16,931 bases of DNA from Chlamydomonas sphaeroides (lineage: Eukaryota > Chlorophyta > Chlorophyceae > Chlamydomonadales > Chlamydomonadaceae): assembly GCA_001662425.1 (NCBI GenBank), contig BDDC01001252.1, positions 6,644 through 23,574 on the forward strand, given 5' to 3'. The translations under genes were made by a program, and so were the position numbers. Positions 9,701-16,931 of this stretch are shown in pieces (position 1 is the first letter of the stretch; the number at the start of each line of letters is the position of its first letter). The notes under the pieces were generated by a model. That model did no database searches. It was not told where the DNA came from and saw only the letters and a program-made list of their open reading frames with translations.

Positions 9701-12102
9701 TGCGCAGGAGCTTGCGGTGCTGGCCCGCTGCCGCCACCCCAACGTGGTGACGCTGCTGGCGGCCTGCCTGGCGCCGCCGCGACCATGCCTGGTTCTGGAG
9801 CTGATGGAGACGAGCGTGGAGAAGCTGCTGCACGGCAGTGGCGGCGACAGCAAGCTGCTGCCCATGGACCTGGTACGGCGCGAGGGGCGAGGTGACGATA
9901 ACGCATGGGGCCGAGTGGCGACACGCCAGATTGTTGCTGGACGTGCGGGTGCACGTGACGTATCCCCACCCTTCCCCACCAACCGCCTGGCCCCGCCTCC
10001 CTCCCTCCCTCAATCGCGCCAGGTGCTCCACATCGCTATCGAGGTAGCCCGGGGCCTCGAGTTCCTGCACCCCACGGTCATGCACCGAGGTGCGCGAGCG
10101 AGCAAGGCGGTGGTGATGTTTGATGGGCGCGGGCCGCGGTGTGGAGGCACCCAGCACCGTTGTCAACACCGCCTCACTCCTTGCTCGACCCTGCAGGGCG
10201 GCCGACCGCGCGCCTCACCTTGCTAGCGACGCCTGTGGCCGCATCACGCACCGCTGATGCTGCCGACCACTGCCCGCCCCAGACCTCAAGCCCGGCAACG
10301 TGCTCATCAACGACCCCTGGGGCGAGCGCCCTGCGGTCAAGCTGGCGGACTTCGGGCTGAGCAGGATGTTGGAGACCATCCTGGTTACGGCAAACCCGGA
10401 GGCCGGCACGGTGAGCGCAAAACACCTGCAGCATCCTCATCCCCAGCAGCGTCCCAGTCAGGTGTCTAGTTGCTGCGCCGGCGACTGCACAAGCGAGGCC
10501 GTGCGACGATGGGCCACCGCTTGCCACTGCCACTGCCCTGCCCTGCCCTGCCCTGCCCTGCCTCACGCATGCACCTGCTGCCGACGCCTGCTGCGCCATC
10601 CCCACCCGCCCGCCATCGCAACCCCACACAACGGCCGGCTCCAGGTGGCCTACATCGCACCGGTGCGTGCCCCCAACCGCTACCCACGCACGCGTGACAG
10701 GCCGGATCCGGTCCAGTCGCTCAGACCGGTTTGGTCGCTTGAGCGGCGGGCCCACTGCTGCCCGCCGGACGCGGCACGCCTGCAGGGCTCCCGACGCGTC
10801 GGGGCTCGTGTCCCTGTCCAGGGCCGATGTTGACACGATGTCTTCGGCCGGTTGCGCTGCCCACCCGTCGGCAGTACCCGAGCGACCCGGGCCCCAGCCC
10901 GCCCCGCATGACGTGTGTGCGTGTGGATCTATCGGGCCCGGTCCCGCAGGAGTGCGTCGACGTTGTCATCACCCCCATCAGCCACCTGTCCGACGTCTAC
11001 AGGTGCGGCTGCCAGCAGGGGCGTTGGGTCGTGAGCGGCGTGAGGGGCATGTCGGGTTCCGACAGGCCCAGCAACCCCAGCCGTTCCAGCCATCCGCCAG
11101 CCGTCCCGCACGAGCGGCACCCATGGGTAAGGGTAAGAGTAGCCGGGGCTACGCAGGGCGGTCCTCCCGACGTCCCCCTGCCGCCCGCCCCTGCCCGCGC
11201 TCCTGGCCCCATCTTCAATCTCCGCCTCAATCTCTACCTTCCAACCCAGCCCCAAACCAACGCCGAGACCTCCGCCAGCTTCGGCGTGCAATTTCAGGGA
11301 GCTAGTGACCGGCGCTTTCACGGCACCCGGCGCGAATGCGCCACTTCTGTTCTCCCCTCCCTGTTCTCCCCCCTCCATCCCCAGCTTTGGCGTGCTGCTG
11401 TGGGAGATGGTGTCCGGCGTACGGCCGTGGCAGGGCCTGGGGCCCATCCCAATTGCAATGAAGGTGCGCCCCGCTCTTTGTCCAGACGTGCGCTGAGGCG
11501 ATCCGCCGAGGCACTGCTGCCCGCCATCTCTGCGCATGCAATCGTCTTTCAGCCGCTCGCTCGCTCGCTCGAGAAGCTGAAGCGGAAGCTGCATTTGCGA
11601 CAGCTCAGCCCTTGCGTCAATCAAGACCTCCGCCGCGCGCCCACCTCCAACCCCCCAACAGCCCCAATGCCGCATCAGGGAGCCGCATACGGGGGTGGGG
11701 TGCACAAATGGAACAACACCGCACATGTCTTCGATTTCAACGCATACAACATGTCATATGTCAAAGCACATGATGCCCCATCCGGCACCCCCCCCTCCTC
11801 CCCGCACGATCGACGCGTCGTCAATCAAGGGCGTGCCGCGCGGGTCGAGCTTACTATGTGTCACCTATTTCCGCCCACCCCACCCACAGGTCGCGGTCCA
11901 CAACGAGCGGCCATCCATGCCGCCCCGCGAGCCGGCGCCCGGCGCCTGCCTCAGCCGCTGGCCGCACAAGCTGATGCGCCTGATCCGCCAGTGCTGGGAG
12001 AAGGACCCGCTGCGGCGGCCCGCGGCGGCCGAGTGCGTCAAGCTGTTGCTGCTGCTGCGGCAGGAGCTGCAGCAGGCGGACGGCGCCAGGGACTCGAACT
12101 AA
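4214..12102 (+). CDS. Receptor-like TKL-group protein kinase, single-pass membrane protein, 17 exons, 884 aa
   Basis: Proposed join: 4214-4537, 4699-4877, 5127-5256, 5475-5505, 5808-5945, 6579-6776, 7114-7345, 7888-8006, 8179-8675, 8987-9070, 9708-9872, 10023-10089, 10283-10410, 10645-10662, 10950-11002, 11385-11463, 11890-12102. All introns are GT-AG and all phases agree. The protein has a signal peptide (1-29), ectodomain (30-322), one membrane helix (about 324-350) followed by PRKR, a low-complexity linker and a kinase domain (about 603-870). Catalytic motifs are GKGAYG (605-610), VAAK (Lys625), alpha-C Glu645, HRDLKPGN (720-727), DFG (744-746), APE (769-771), DVYSFG and CWEKDPLRRP (849-858). 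The set fits the TKL group, so it should transfer phosphate from ATP to Ser/Thr of unknown targets at the plasma membrane. The kinase exons are secure. The exons at 5475 and 6579 are inferred from splice sites and phase and are the weakest. The start is chosen for the signal peptide. Confidence 0.85.
6744..7168 (+). other. Transmembrane segment split by intron 6
   Basis: Exon 6 ends TALLAGCIGG plus the first base of a glycine codon (donor GTGAGC at 6777). Exon 7 starts at 7114, completes the glycine and continues VGALLVCAAIAAALLL, then PRKR. Joined, this gives about 26 hydrophobic residues (324-350) stopped by basic residues on the cytoplasmic side, as expected for a type I membrane protein after a cleaved signal peptide. 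Correct joining across a phase-1 intron is good evidence for both splice sites. Confidence 0.85.
7615..7707. repeat. 31-bp tandem repeat, three copies, in intron 7
   Basis: Copies lie at 7615-7645, 7646-7676 and 7677-7707. The first two are identical and the third differs by two C-to-T changes. The unit begins ccccacgaccgccaggtcac. It lies inside the 542-nt intron 7 of the kinase gene. Each copy contains CACGTCC and a CCTTACA/CCTTATA word. Confidence 0.95.
9308..9630. repeat. AT-rich block with perfect palindromes in intron 10, possible small transposon relic
   Basis: Within the GC-rich 637-nt intron 10, the subregions 9312-9375 and 9490-9625 are conspicuously AT-rich. The block contains the palindrome TATTACTC-AG-GAGTAATA at 9333-9350 and a hairpin at 9548-9563 (GGGGGC-TGCC-GCCCCC). 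No terminal inverted repeats or target duplication could be matched by eye, so a MITE-like insertion is only a possibility. Confidence 0.35.
9670..9687. repeat. (ACC)6 microsatellite next to an acceptor
   Basis: Six perfect ACC units lie 20 bases upstream of the AG acceptor at 9706-9707 of intron 10. They form part of its pyrimidine-rich tract. Confidence 0.9.
10536..10560. repeat. (CCCTG)5 microsatellite in intron 13
   Basis: Five perfect CCCTG units lie in the intron between the DFG exon and the 18-nt VAYIAP exon, with a partial CCT afterwards. Confidence 0.95.
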
Positions 12103-13740
12103 CCGGATGGGAGGGTCGGCTCGATCAATCGATACGCGGCGCATGGGGCTCCTTCCCTCGCTTGGGCGGGCGCCGAGCGAGCAGGGATCATTGGCGGCAC
12201 GCGGTGCTGATTGAGCTGGTTGCGGTTGCGTGCCGTGGCTGCCCTGGGCGTACGGGCGCTCCCTTGGCCTGGCCCTGAGCTCGCGGCGCGGGGAACGCCC
12301 GGATACCAAGAACACGTCTTCGATACGCTGTTCTACGCCTCGCGCCGTTTTGCATAGCAACAGTCGGCCTGGGCTTCATACTCGTGGCCGGTATCCGCAA
12401 AGACATGTGTACATGTGACTTAATATGGATAGGTTAATCAAGACATGGGGCGTGCATGCGACGCATCAAGTATGTATGTGGACCTATCTGGAGCATGCCG
12501 CGCTCTGCTTGAGCCACTGGCTGCTGTCAGCCCGTGTGCCTGCCTGCTTGCTGCCGGTGCGCCCTGCGGAGGGACTGCCTTGCTGCGCTGACTAGGGCGC
12601 GCTGCTGCACCCATGAGTACTAACAACGCTTCGATAGGTGATGCCCGGGAGAGGGAGCGCACGGCCCGGCCCAGGGTTTCACCCGCTGTCGCCGCCCCTG
12701 GGTGGGACCACCTCCGCGTGTACACCATGTCTGGCGTTTTATTCTAGAACCAGCGTGGAAGTCATTGGAGGGTACCTGAGACAACCGCCAGTACTGGCAT
12801 CTCAGGCTGTGAGGGCTGGTGAGGGCTGATGAGCCGTGGATGCTGGTGCATGGCCGCTCATGACGTCGGTGCATGCGTTGGCAAGCGGTACCTAGCTGCC
12901 AATCTAGCTAGCCAACGCACGCGCAGCGGCGTGCTGGCGGCGGCACAGGGGTCGGCGGCCGGGGGGAGGCATGGCACGCCCTGGCCGCCAAGTGGCCATC
13001 GCATTGCCTTCGTCGCACCATGTGATAAAGAGCATGTGATCCTTATACGCTCGATCCGACAGGAAATTCTTGTACGCCGATCGTTGTGGCTCTGCGCGGG
13101 CTGCCGCCCAGCCGAGCTAAGGAGGTCAGGTTGTGTCGTAAGGAGGTCGGTTAAGGTGCTCTCACGACCGCGCGCGCGACCCGGCATGTTGACGGGCCTG
13201 CAAGGCCAAAAGCCGGCGTCGCAGGGGCCGCCGCCTACCTGCTAGGGCGCTTGGGCGTTGCCACTGGCGGAGTTGCACGACGGGACGTGAGCCCCTGGCC
13301 TCCTGCCCCTGGCCGCTTGCCGCTGCGTTGCGGAGCCAGCAGAGAATGGCGCGTGTACCGGTGCTCCGTTGCGCAGGTGGGAGGCGTAGCCGGCATAGCA
13401 GGTTGGGAAGCCTGGAGCCTTGGTGCCGTGGTAGCAAGCTGCTGTGACATTAGGCGCCGCCGACGACTCTCCTTCCCCTTGCCAGCATCGCAGTGTGCAA
13501 GGGCGCGGCGGCGGCGTTGCGTGGTTCATACCGGCAGCGTTGTTGGCGCTACATAGCGATCGAGTTGAGCCAGGGCGTTGCGCGCGACCGGCTAGGTGCA
13601 AGACCAGCGTCGCGGATGCCCTTCTTTCTGGTTGGAGCCTCGCTTGTGGAGGCGTGTAGATTGCCTGGGCTTGGAGTTTGACCTGCCCGGGTCGTGTGGG
13701 CTTGTCTCTGCTTTCCTCCGTGCTTGTAATAATTGCTTAT
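12103..13740 (+). other. 3' flank of the kinase gene; long 3' UTR or intergenic DNA
   Basis: After the stop codon at 12100-12102 no further coding domain is recognised on either strand. The first TGTAA word on the plus strand after the stop is at 13725-13729, followed by an AT-rich patch (ataattgcttattttc). Volvocine polyadenylation normally uses TGTAA 10-20 bases before the cleavage site. Either the 3' UTR is about 1.6 kb long, or a variant signal nearer the stop is used, or this TGTAA belongs to an unrecognised gene. A near-duplicate word TAAGGAGGTC occurs at about 13118 and 13139. Confidence 0.4.
13725..13729 (+). terminator. Candidate TGTAA polyadenylation signal
   Basis: TGTAA is the usual green-algal poly(A) signal. 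Here it is followed within a few bases by AT-rich sequence. The distance of about 1,620 bases from the kinase stop codon makes its assignment to that gene uncertain. Confidence 0.35.
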
Positions 13741-13876
13741 TTTCACCATTAAAGAGAAGAGAGTTAGCGTGTGGAGGCTGTGCTGTCTTTCGTCGAGCAA
13801 GAGCCAGGGCATGAGTGCCCCCCGAGGGCTCGGTAGCCCGGCCGGCTTGGGTGCTCGGATCTACCTGGTACGACCG

Positions 13877-13920
13877 TACGACTGTACGACCTGCTCGGTA
13901 CGACTGTACGACCTGCTCGG
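13877..13920. repeat. 22-bp tandem repeat, two perfect copies
   Basis: Copies at 13877-13898 and 13899-13920 are identical and start tacgactgtacgacctgctc. A related word, GGTACGACCG, precedes them. Each unit contains the short direct word TACGAC twice. Confidence 0.95.
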
Positions 13921-15601
13921 CACAGTGAGGGGGTACGCCTGGGTTCTTTCTCAACTAGATAAGCGCAGCAGTACATTCATGACTTCGATCTGGAACCCAA
14001 TGAAAAGGTTTTGATTGCTTCGAGGCACAATATTGTAGGGCGTCCAGCATCATGGGTTGAGTGTTCTGCGTTGCCAGGCGCACCAACAATCGCCAGGCGC
14101 TGTAGCCCTAGTGTTTGCCCCCACGCGCACTGTACATGGCGTATTCGGTGTCGCCCCCGCCACGCTATTCGCCTCGCGAGGGAGGCCTCGGTGCGTGGCG
14201 GGGATGGTGGCACGGGAAAGCACGCACGGGTTACTGACCACCAATGCCTCTAATAGGATCTTACCGGCGGCCGCTGCGCTACTCTGCGTCGATGCGTGGG
14301 GATTGCTCCGACGCGTTGCGGGGCGGCGCCGTGCCGTCGTACAACACCGACGATCGACGATCGACACACAGATGGGAGCGCGTCGCAAGTGCGCAGACCC
14401 GCACGTTGCCACGCGCGGGGACGCGCGAGCTTCTTCTGCAACCCTACATCGATCTCTGCCAACAACCGCCGCCTACAATGCTATAGACAGACGCGTGTGC
14501 ACCATCGGCTCCCCCGGCTGCCCGCAACGAGATGGGCCGTCCTCGTGGAACCGCAAACCTACATGAGAGCCCAACACCCAGTCGGCAACAAGACGCCAGG
14601 TCAACGCCCACACGATGACGGGATCGCCATTGTCATGCCATGCCATGCAAGCCCCAATCCCGAGGCCACGCGCGCCGCTCTCCGCCCCGCCATGGTTACT
14701 GCCGGCGCCGCCGCAGCAGCACGCCGCCACTCGCCACGCCGTGCGTCAGCACGCGGGCGCAGTGGCCGGCGGCTAGGGCGGGGCGCATAGCCGGGCGCCA
14801 GGGGCCCCGCGCCGCCCGCTGCGCCAGCGCGCCGGCGGCCGGCCACAGCGCAGCACCGCGCCTCCTCCCGCTACCCACGTCGCGGCCTCACCCCGGGCCG
14901 CGGTTTGGCCCACGCCGCGCCCCTGCCGGAGCTCACCCCACCCCACGGGGCGGGCTTCAAGCCAGCACGCCGCAGCCAGCACCCGCACCCGCACGCCACG
15001 CGGCCGCGGCCGCGCCGCCTCCCTGCGCACGCCCGAGCGCACACTGGCTTCGTCCTGCCCGCCAGCGGCACTTCCCTGCCAGGATTGCCGTTCACGACGC
15101 CGCCGGCGGCGCCCTCCCTGCGCGCTGCGGCTGGCCCACTTGGCCCTCGCACTGATCCACCCTACTTGGCTGGCGCCGCGCCAGGGCCAGGACCCCGCTC
15201 CCCGGCGCGGCGGCCAGCCCCTGCGCCCCATGCACAGCTCCCCTGGCGCTGTTGCTGTGGCCACCGAGTGCTGCAGTCCACACACCGAGTGCTGCAGCCC
15301 ACACACAGCACTCTTTGTTTGCAGTCATTCAGACCCTGCGACCCTGGAACGCCCAAGCGCCTCCGCCTGACCTCCGAACGCCTCACCCCACCTGCGCCAT
15401 CGAACCCGCCTCCCCATCCACACCCCGAGCCGCACGCCGCCGCGCGGGACTGTGCGGCCGCCTCGAAGGGAGGTCGGGGGTCACACCGCGCCCGTCCACG
15501 GCCCTCTACTGCCGCAGAGGTCTCCGGCGCTGCGGCCCGAGGCCCGGGGCCCTCCAACCCGCCTGGTCTGGCCTGCTCCGCCTGCCTCGCCCCGCTGGCG
15601 C
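13921..15601. other. Non-coding, no recognised gene
   Basis: Open frames on both strands overlap freely and show no domain. Part of 14870-15600 may be the 3' UTR of the minus-strand gene that ends at 15602; no TTACA (a minus-strand TGTAA) was found there. A small direct repeat GACGATC occurs near 14349. Confidence 0.4.
15263..15304. repeat. 21-bp tandem repeat, two copies
   Basis: Copies at 15263-15283 and 15284-15304 differ by one T/C and begin accgagtgctgcag. They lie about 300 bases downstream of the stop codon of the minus-strand gene. Confidence 0.9.
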
Positions 15602-16805
15602 CTAGTGGGCCTCGCGCTCGCCGTAGTCCAGCGGCTGCGAGGCGCGCGGCGGCGGCACGTAAGAGCTCTTGGCGTGCTGGCCGCCCTGGCCGCTGGCCTC
15701 GGCGGTGTCGGGGTGCTCGTTGAGGTGGCCCACCTCCAAGGCGCGCCACCTGCGGAGGTTTATGCAGACGGGGTGGTAAGGATACATGACGAAGGACCAT
15801 ACGTCCCTGCAGCAGCAGCCGCAGCGGCAGCCGCAGCAGCCGCAGCTGGGCGGGGGGCCGTCGAGGGCGCGGAGCAGGCCGCAGGCCCCCAGCGACTGCC
15901 ACTGCCAGCGCGCGGAGGCCACTTGTGTCACGATGGGCCCCGGCCGCCCTCCTGCCTGCCGAGCCGCGCGCACGGGGCTCAGGCCGCAGCCAGCGGACCG
16001 TAGGACCGCGGGTGCGGGCACCATGCAGCTGGCCCCAGCTCGGGGAGGCTGCACGCGCGGGCAGCGCTTCTTCCACCATAGCCCCCGGCCCCCGGCCTGC
16101 ATCCACCGCCCGACCCTGCCGCCCATGACCCACCAGGCGGCGCTGTGGCGCTCGGGGTGCGAGCCGGGGGCCTCAGGGTGCGCATCGTCGTGGCCTCCCT
16201 GCGGTACGGCACAGCGGTACGGCAGCGCGGTGCTTTGCAAGGAGGCCGATGCCTGTGCGGCGCACACCCCTAACCGCCCATCCTAGCATGGAAAGCAGCT
16301 GCCGCCGGAGGGGGCTGTTTGCCGCCAGTGCCGTGGGCGGCGGTTTTCTCAGCGGCCGCGGCTTGCTGTACCAGCAGGCAAGCCTTGCAGCGGCAACCGC
16401 TGCACCCCTCCGCCCCTAGCCTCGCCTCGCTGGCCGCTGCCAGGATGCTGCGGCCAACTTGCCGCGGCTGGCAGCACCGCCCCTCAGCCCCGCCTCGCCC
16501 GCTGCTGCCAAGACCCAGAAACCCTCCCCATCTTGAGCCACATCGCGCCCCATCGCGCCCCTGCGAGACCCTGCGAGCAACTCATGCGCCCTTCCCCTCG
16601 ACGCCCCCCCATGCACCTGCACCGAGCGCAGTGCCAAGGGCTGCCCCAGCTCGCCCGCCCCCGCCTGCCCCCAGCCTCGGGCCCACCTGCGAGCCGCGCG
16701 GCGCTCCCGGCTTGCGCAGCGAGGTCAGCTCCTCGGCCCAGTCGGTGCCGGTGTACTTGTGGGGCGCCAGCGGGTTGGCGCCGTGGCCGGGGGCGTGGTG
16801 CGCGG
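15602..16805 (-). CDS. 3' exons of an unrecognised minus-strand gene (5' end incomplete)
   Basis: Two stretches have strongly C/G-ending codons and compatible phases. Exon 16687-16805 encodes HHAPGHGANPLAP, HKYTGTDWAEELTSLRKPG and PRGSQ, ending at CAG before a GTGGGC donor in phase 0; an acceptor after CACGCAG at 16806 is plausible. The final exon starts at 15895 or 15901 after a TGGCAG acceptor, in phase 0, and ends with TAG at 15602-15604. It encodes SLGACGLLRALDG, a dense cysteine cluster (CGCCGCRCGCCC), RDVWSFVMYPYHPVC and then a hydrophilic tail ending LDYGEREAH. The cysteine block could be a lipid-attachment or metal-binding patch. Its DNA is also a GCAGCC repeat, so an alternative acceptor at 15807 that skips it is possible, but the phases then do not join directly. 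I do not recognise the protein. The start is upstream, probably beyond 16931 or in another exon. Confidence 0.5.
15807..15849. repeat. GCAGCC-rich simple repeat
   Basis: This is a run of imperfect GCAGCC/GCAGCAGCC units. On the minus strand it reads GGCTGC and encodes the cysteine cluster if it is exonic, or it forms a pyrimidine-biased acceptor tract if it is intronic. Confidence 0.8.
15902..16686 (-). other. Probable intron of the minus-strand gene
   Basis: The 785-nt interval lies between the GTGGGC donor (just below 16687) and the TGGCAG acceptor (just above 15901). It contains open frames in several registers but no recognised domain. A further small exon inside it cannot be excluded. 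Confidence 0.4.
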
Positions 16806-16901
16806 CTGCGTGGCTCGGGGCCAAGCGGGGCACAGGGCGGGGCACAGGGCGAGGCATGAGCGCTGGGCCGGGGCTCTGCGATGCGCGGCTGCGTGGTTCT
16901 C

Positions 16902-16916
16902 GGGGGGGGGGGGGGG
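16902..16916. repeat. Poly-G run (15 G)
   Basis: A homopolymer of 15 G lies near the right edge and is followed by C and a further GGG. Length errors are likely in such a run, so open frames crossing it should not be trusted. Confidence 0.9.
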
Positions 16917-16931
16917 CGGGGGCGCAGCGAG

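Larger units (their letters stand above)
8584..12060 (+). other. Protein kinase domain (exons 9-17)
   Basis: The domain runs over nine exons. The glycine loop GKGAYGRVYRAT ends exon 9. Exon 10 (84 nt) supplies VAAK with the ATP-anchoring lysine. Exon 11 opens with the alpha-C glutamate and RHPNVV and ends in the hinge (LVLELME). Exon 12 ends inside HRD and exon 13 carries LKPGN and DFGLSR. Exon 14 (18 nt) is only VAYIAP. Exon 15 begins with the glutamate of APE and exon 16 completes DVYSFGVLLWEM. Exon 17 holds CWEKDPLRRP and the C-terminal helix. No catalytic residue is missing, so an active enzyme is expected. The CW(x)6RP ending and LLWEM are typical of TKL kinases related to Raf, MLK and CTR1; the subfamily cannot be fixed by eye. 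Confidence 0.92.

Noticed and set aside
10827..12278. 483-codon plus-strand open frame across the kinase 3' half
   Set aside because: It runs through three kinase introns in a frame different from the exons (the kinase motifs are not in this frame); it is chance openness.
15162..16133. 323-codon minus-strand open frame
   Set aside because: It is Arg/Ala/Gly/Pro-rich and is the shadow of the better-supported minus-strand reading that ends at 15602.
1..16931. CRISPR array, prophage, operon or bacterial defence system
   Set aside because: The window is eukaryotic, with spliced genes and algal features; the only tandem repeats are two- or three-copy or microsatellite types without spacers.
1..16931. 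tRNA or rRNA genes
   Set aside because: No cloverleaf with conserved T-loop and A/B-box words, and no rRNA-like sequence, was noticed in either orientation by eye; a tRNA search program was not run.

Overview
This window looks like nuclear DNA of a volvocine green alga (Chlamydomonas and relatives). It is very GC-rich. It holds one long gene cut into many short exons by introns of about 150-640 nt, nearly all with GTGCGY or GTGAGC donors and pyrimidine-rich CAG acceptors. The exons favour G/C-ending codons. The organism assignment is inferred from these traits, not from a database match.

Layout: (1) 1-1090 has no supportable gene. (2) 1090-2465 is a decayed non-LTR retrotransposon 3' end: a possible RNase H tail, a CPIC...H...H zinc-finger region, the C-terminal domain broken over several frames, an untranslated tail and an (ATT)n tract. 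(3) 2466-4213 has no recognised gene; its last 250 bases are the probable 5' region of the next gene. (4) 4214-12102 (+) is the main gene, a single-pass receptor-like protein kinase. I rebuilt it from 17 exons; the 16 junctions are phase-compatible and give an uninterrupted 884-residue protein. (5) 12103-15601 is mostly non-coding, with short tandem repeats and a TGTAA motif at 13725. (6) 15602-16805 (-) holds the last exons of an unrecognised gene whose 5' end lies at or beyond the right edge.

The kinase gene encodes a signal peptide, an extracellular region of about 290 residues that reads like a parallel beta-helix (weak inference), one transmembrane helix split by an intron, a long Ala/Pro/Ser-rich juxtamembrane linker, and a tyrosine-kinase-like (TKL) group kinase domain with every catalytic motif present. 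It is probably a cell-surface sensor that signals by Ser/Thr phosphorylation. The main interest of the window is this receptor kinase: its ectodomain is poorly related to anything I can name, and its exons are easily missed because several are tiny (18, 31, 53 and 67 nt).
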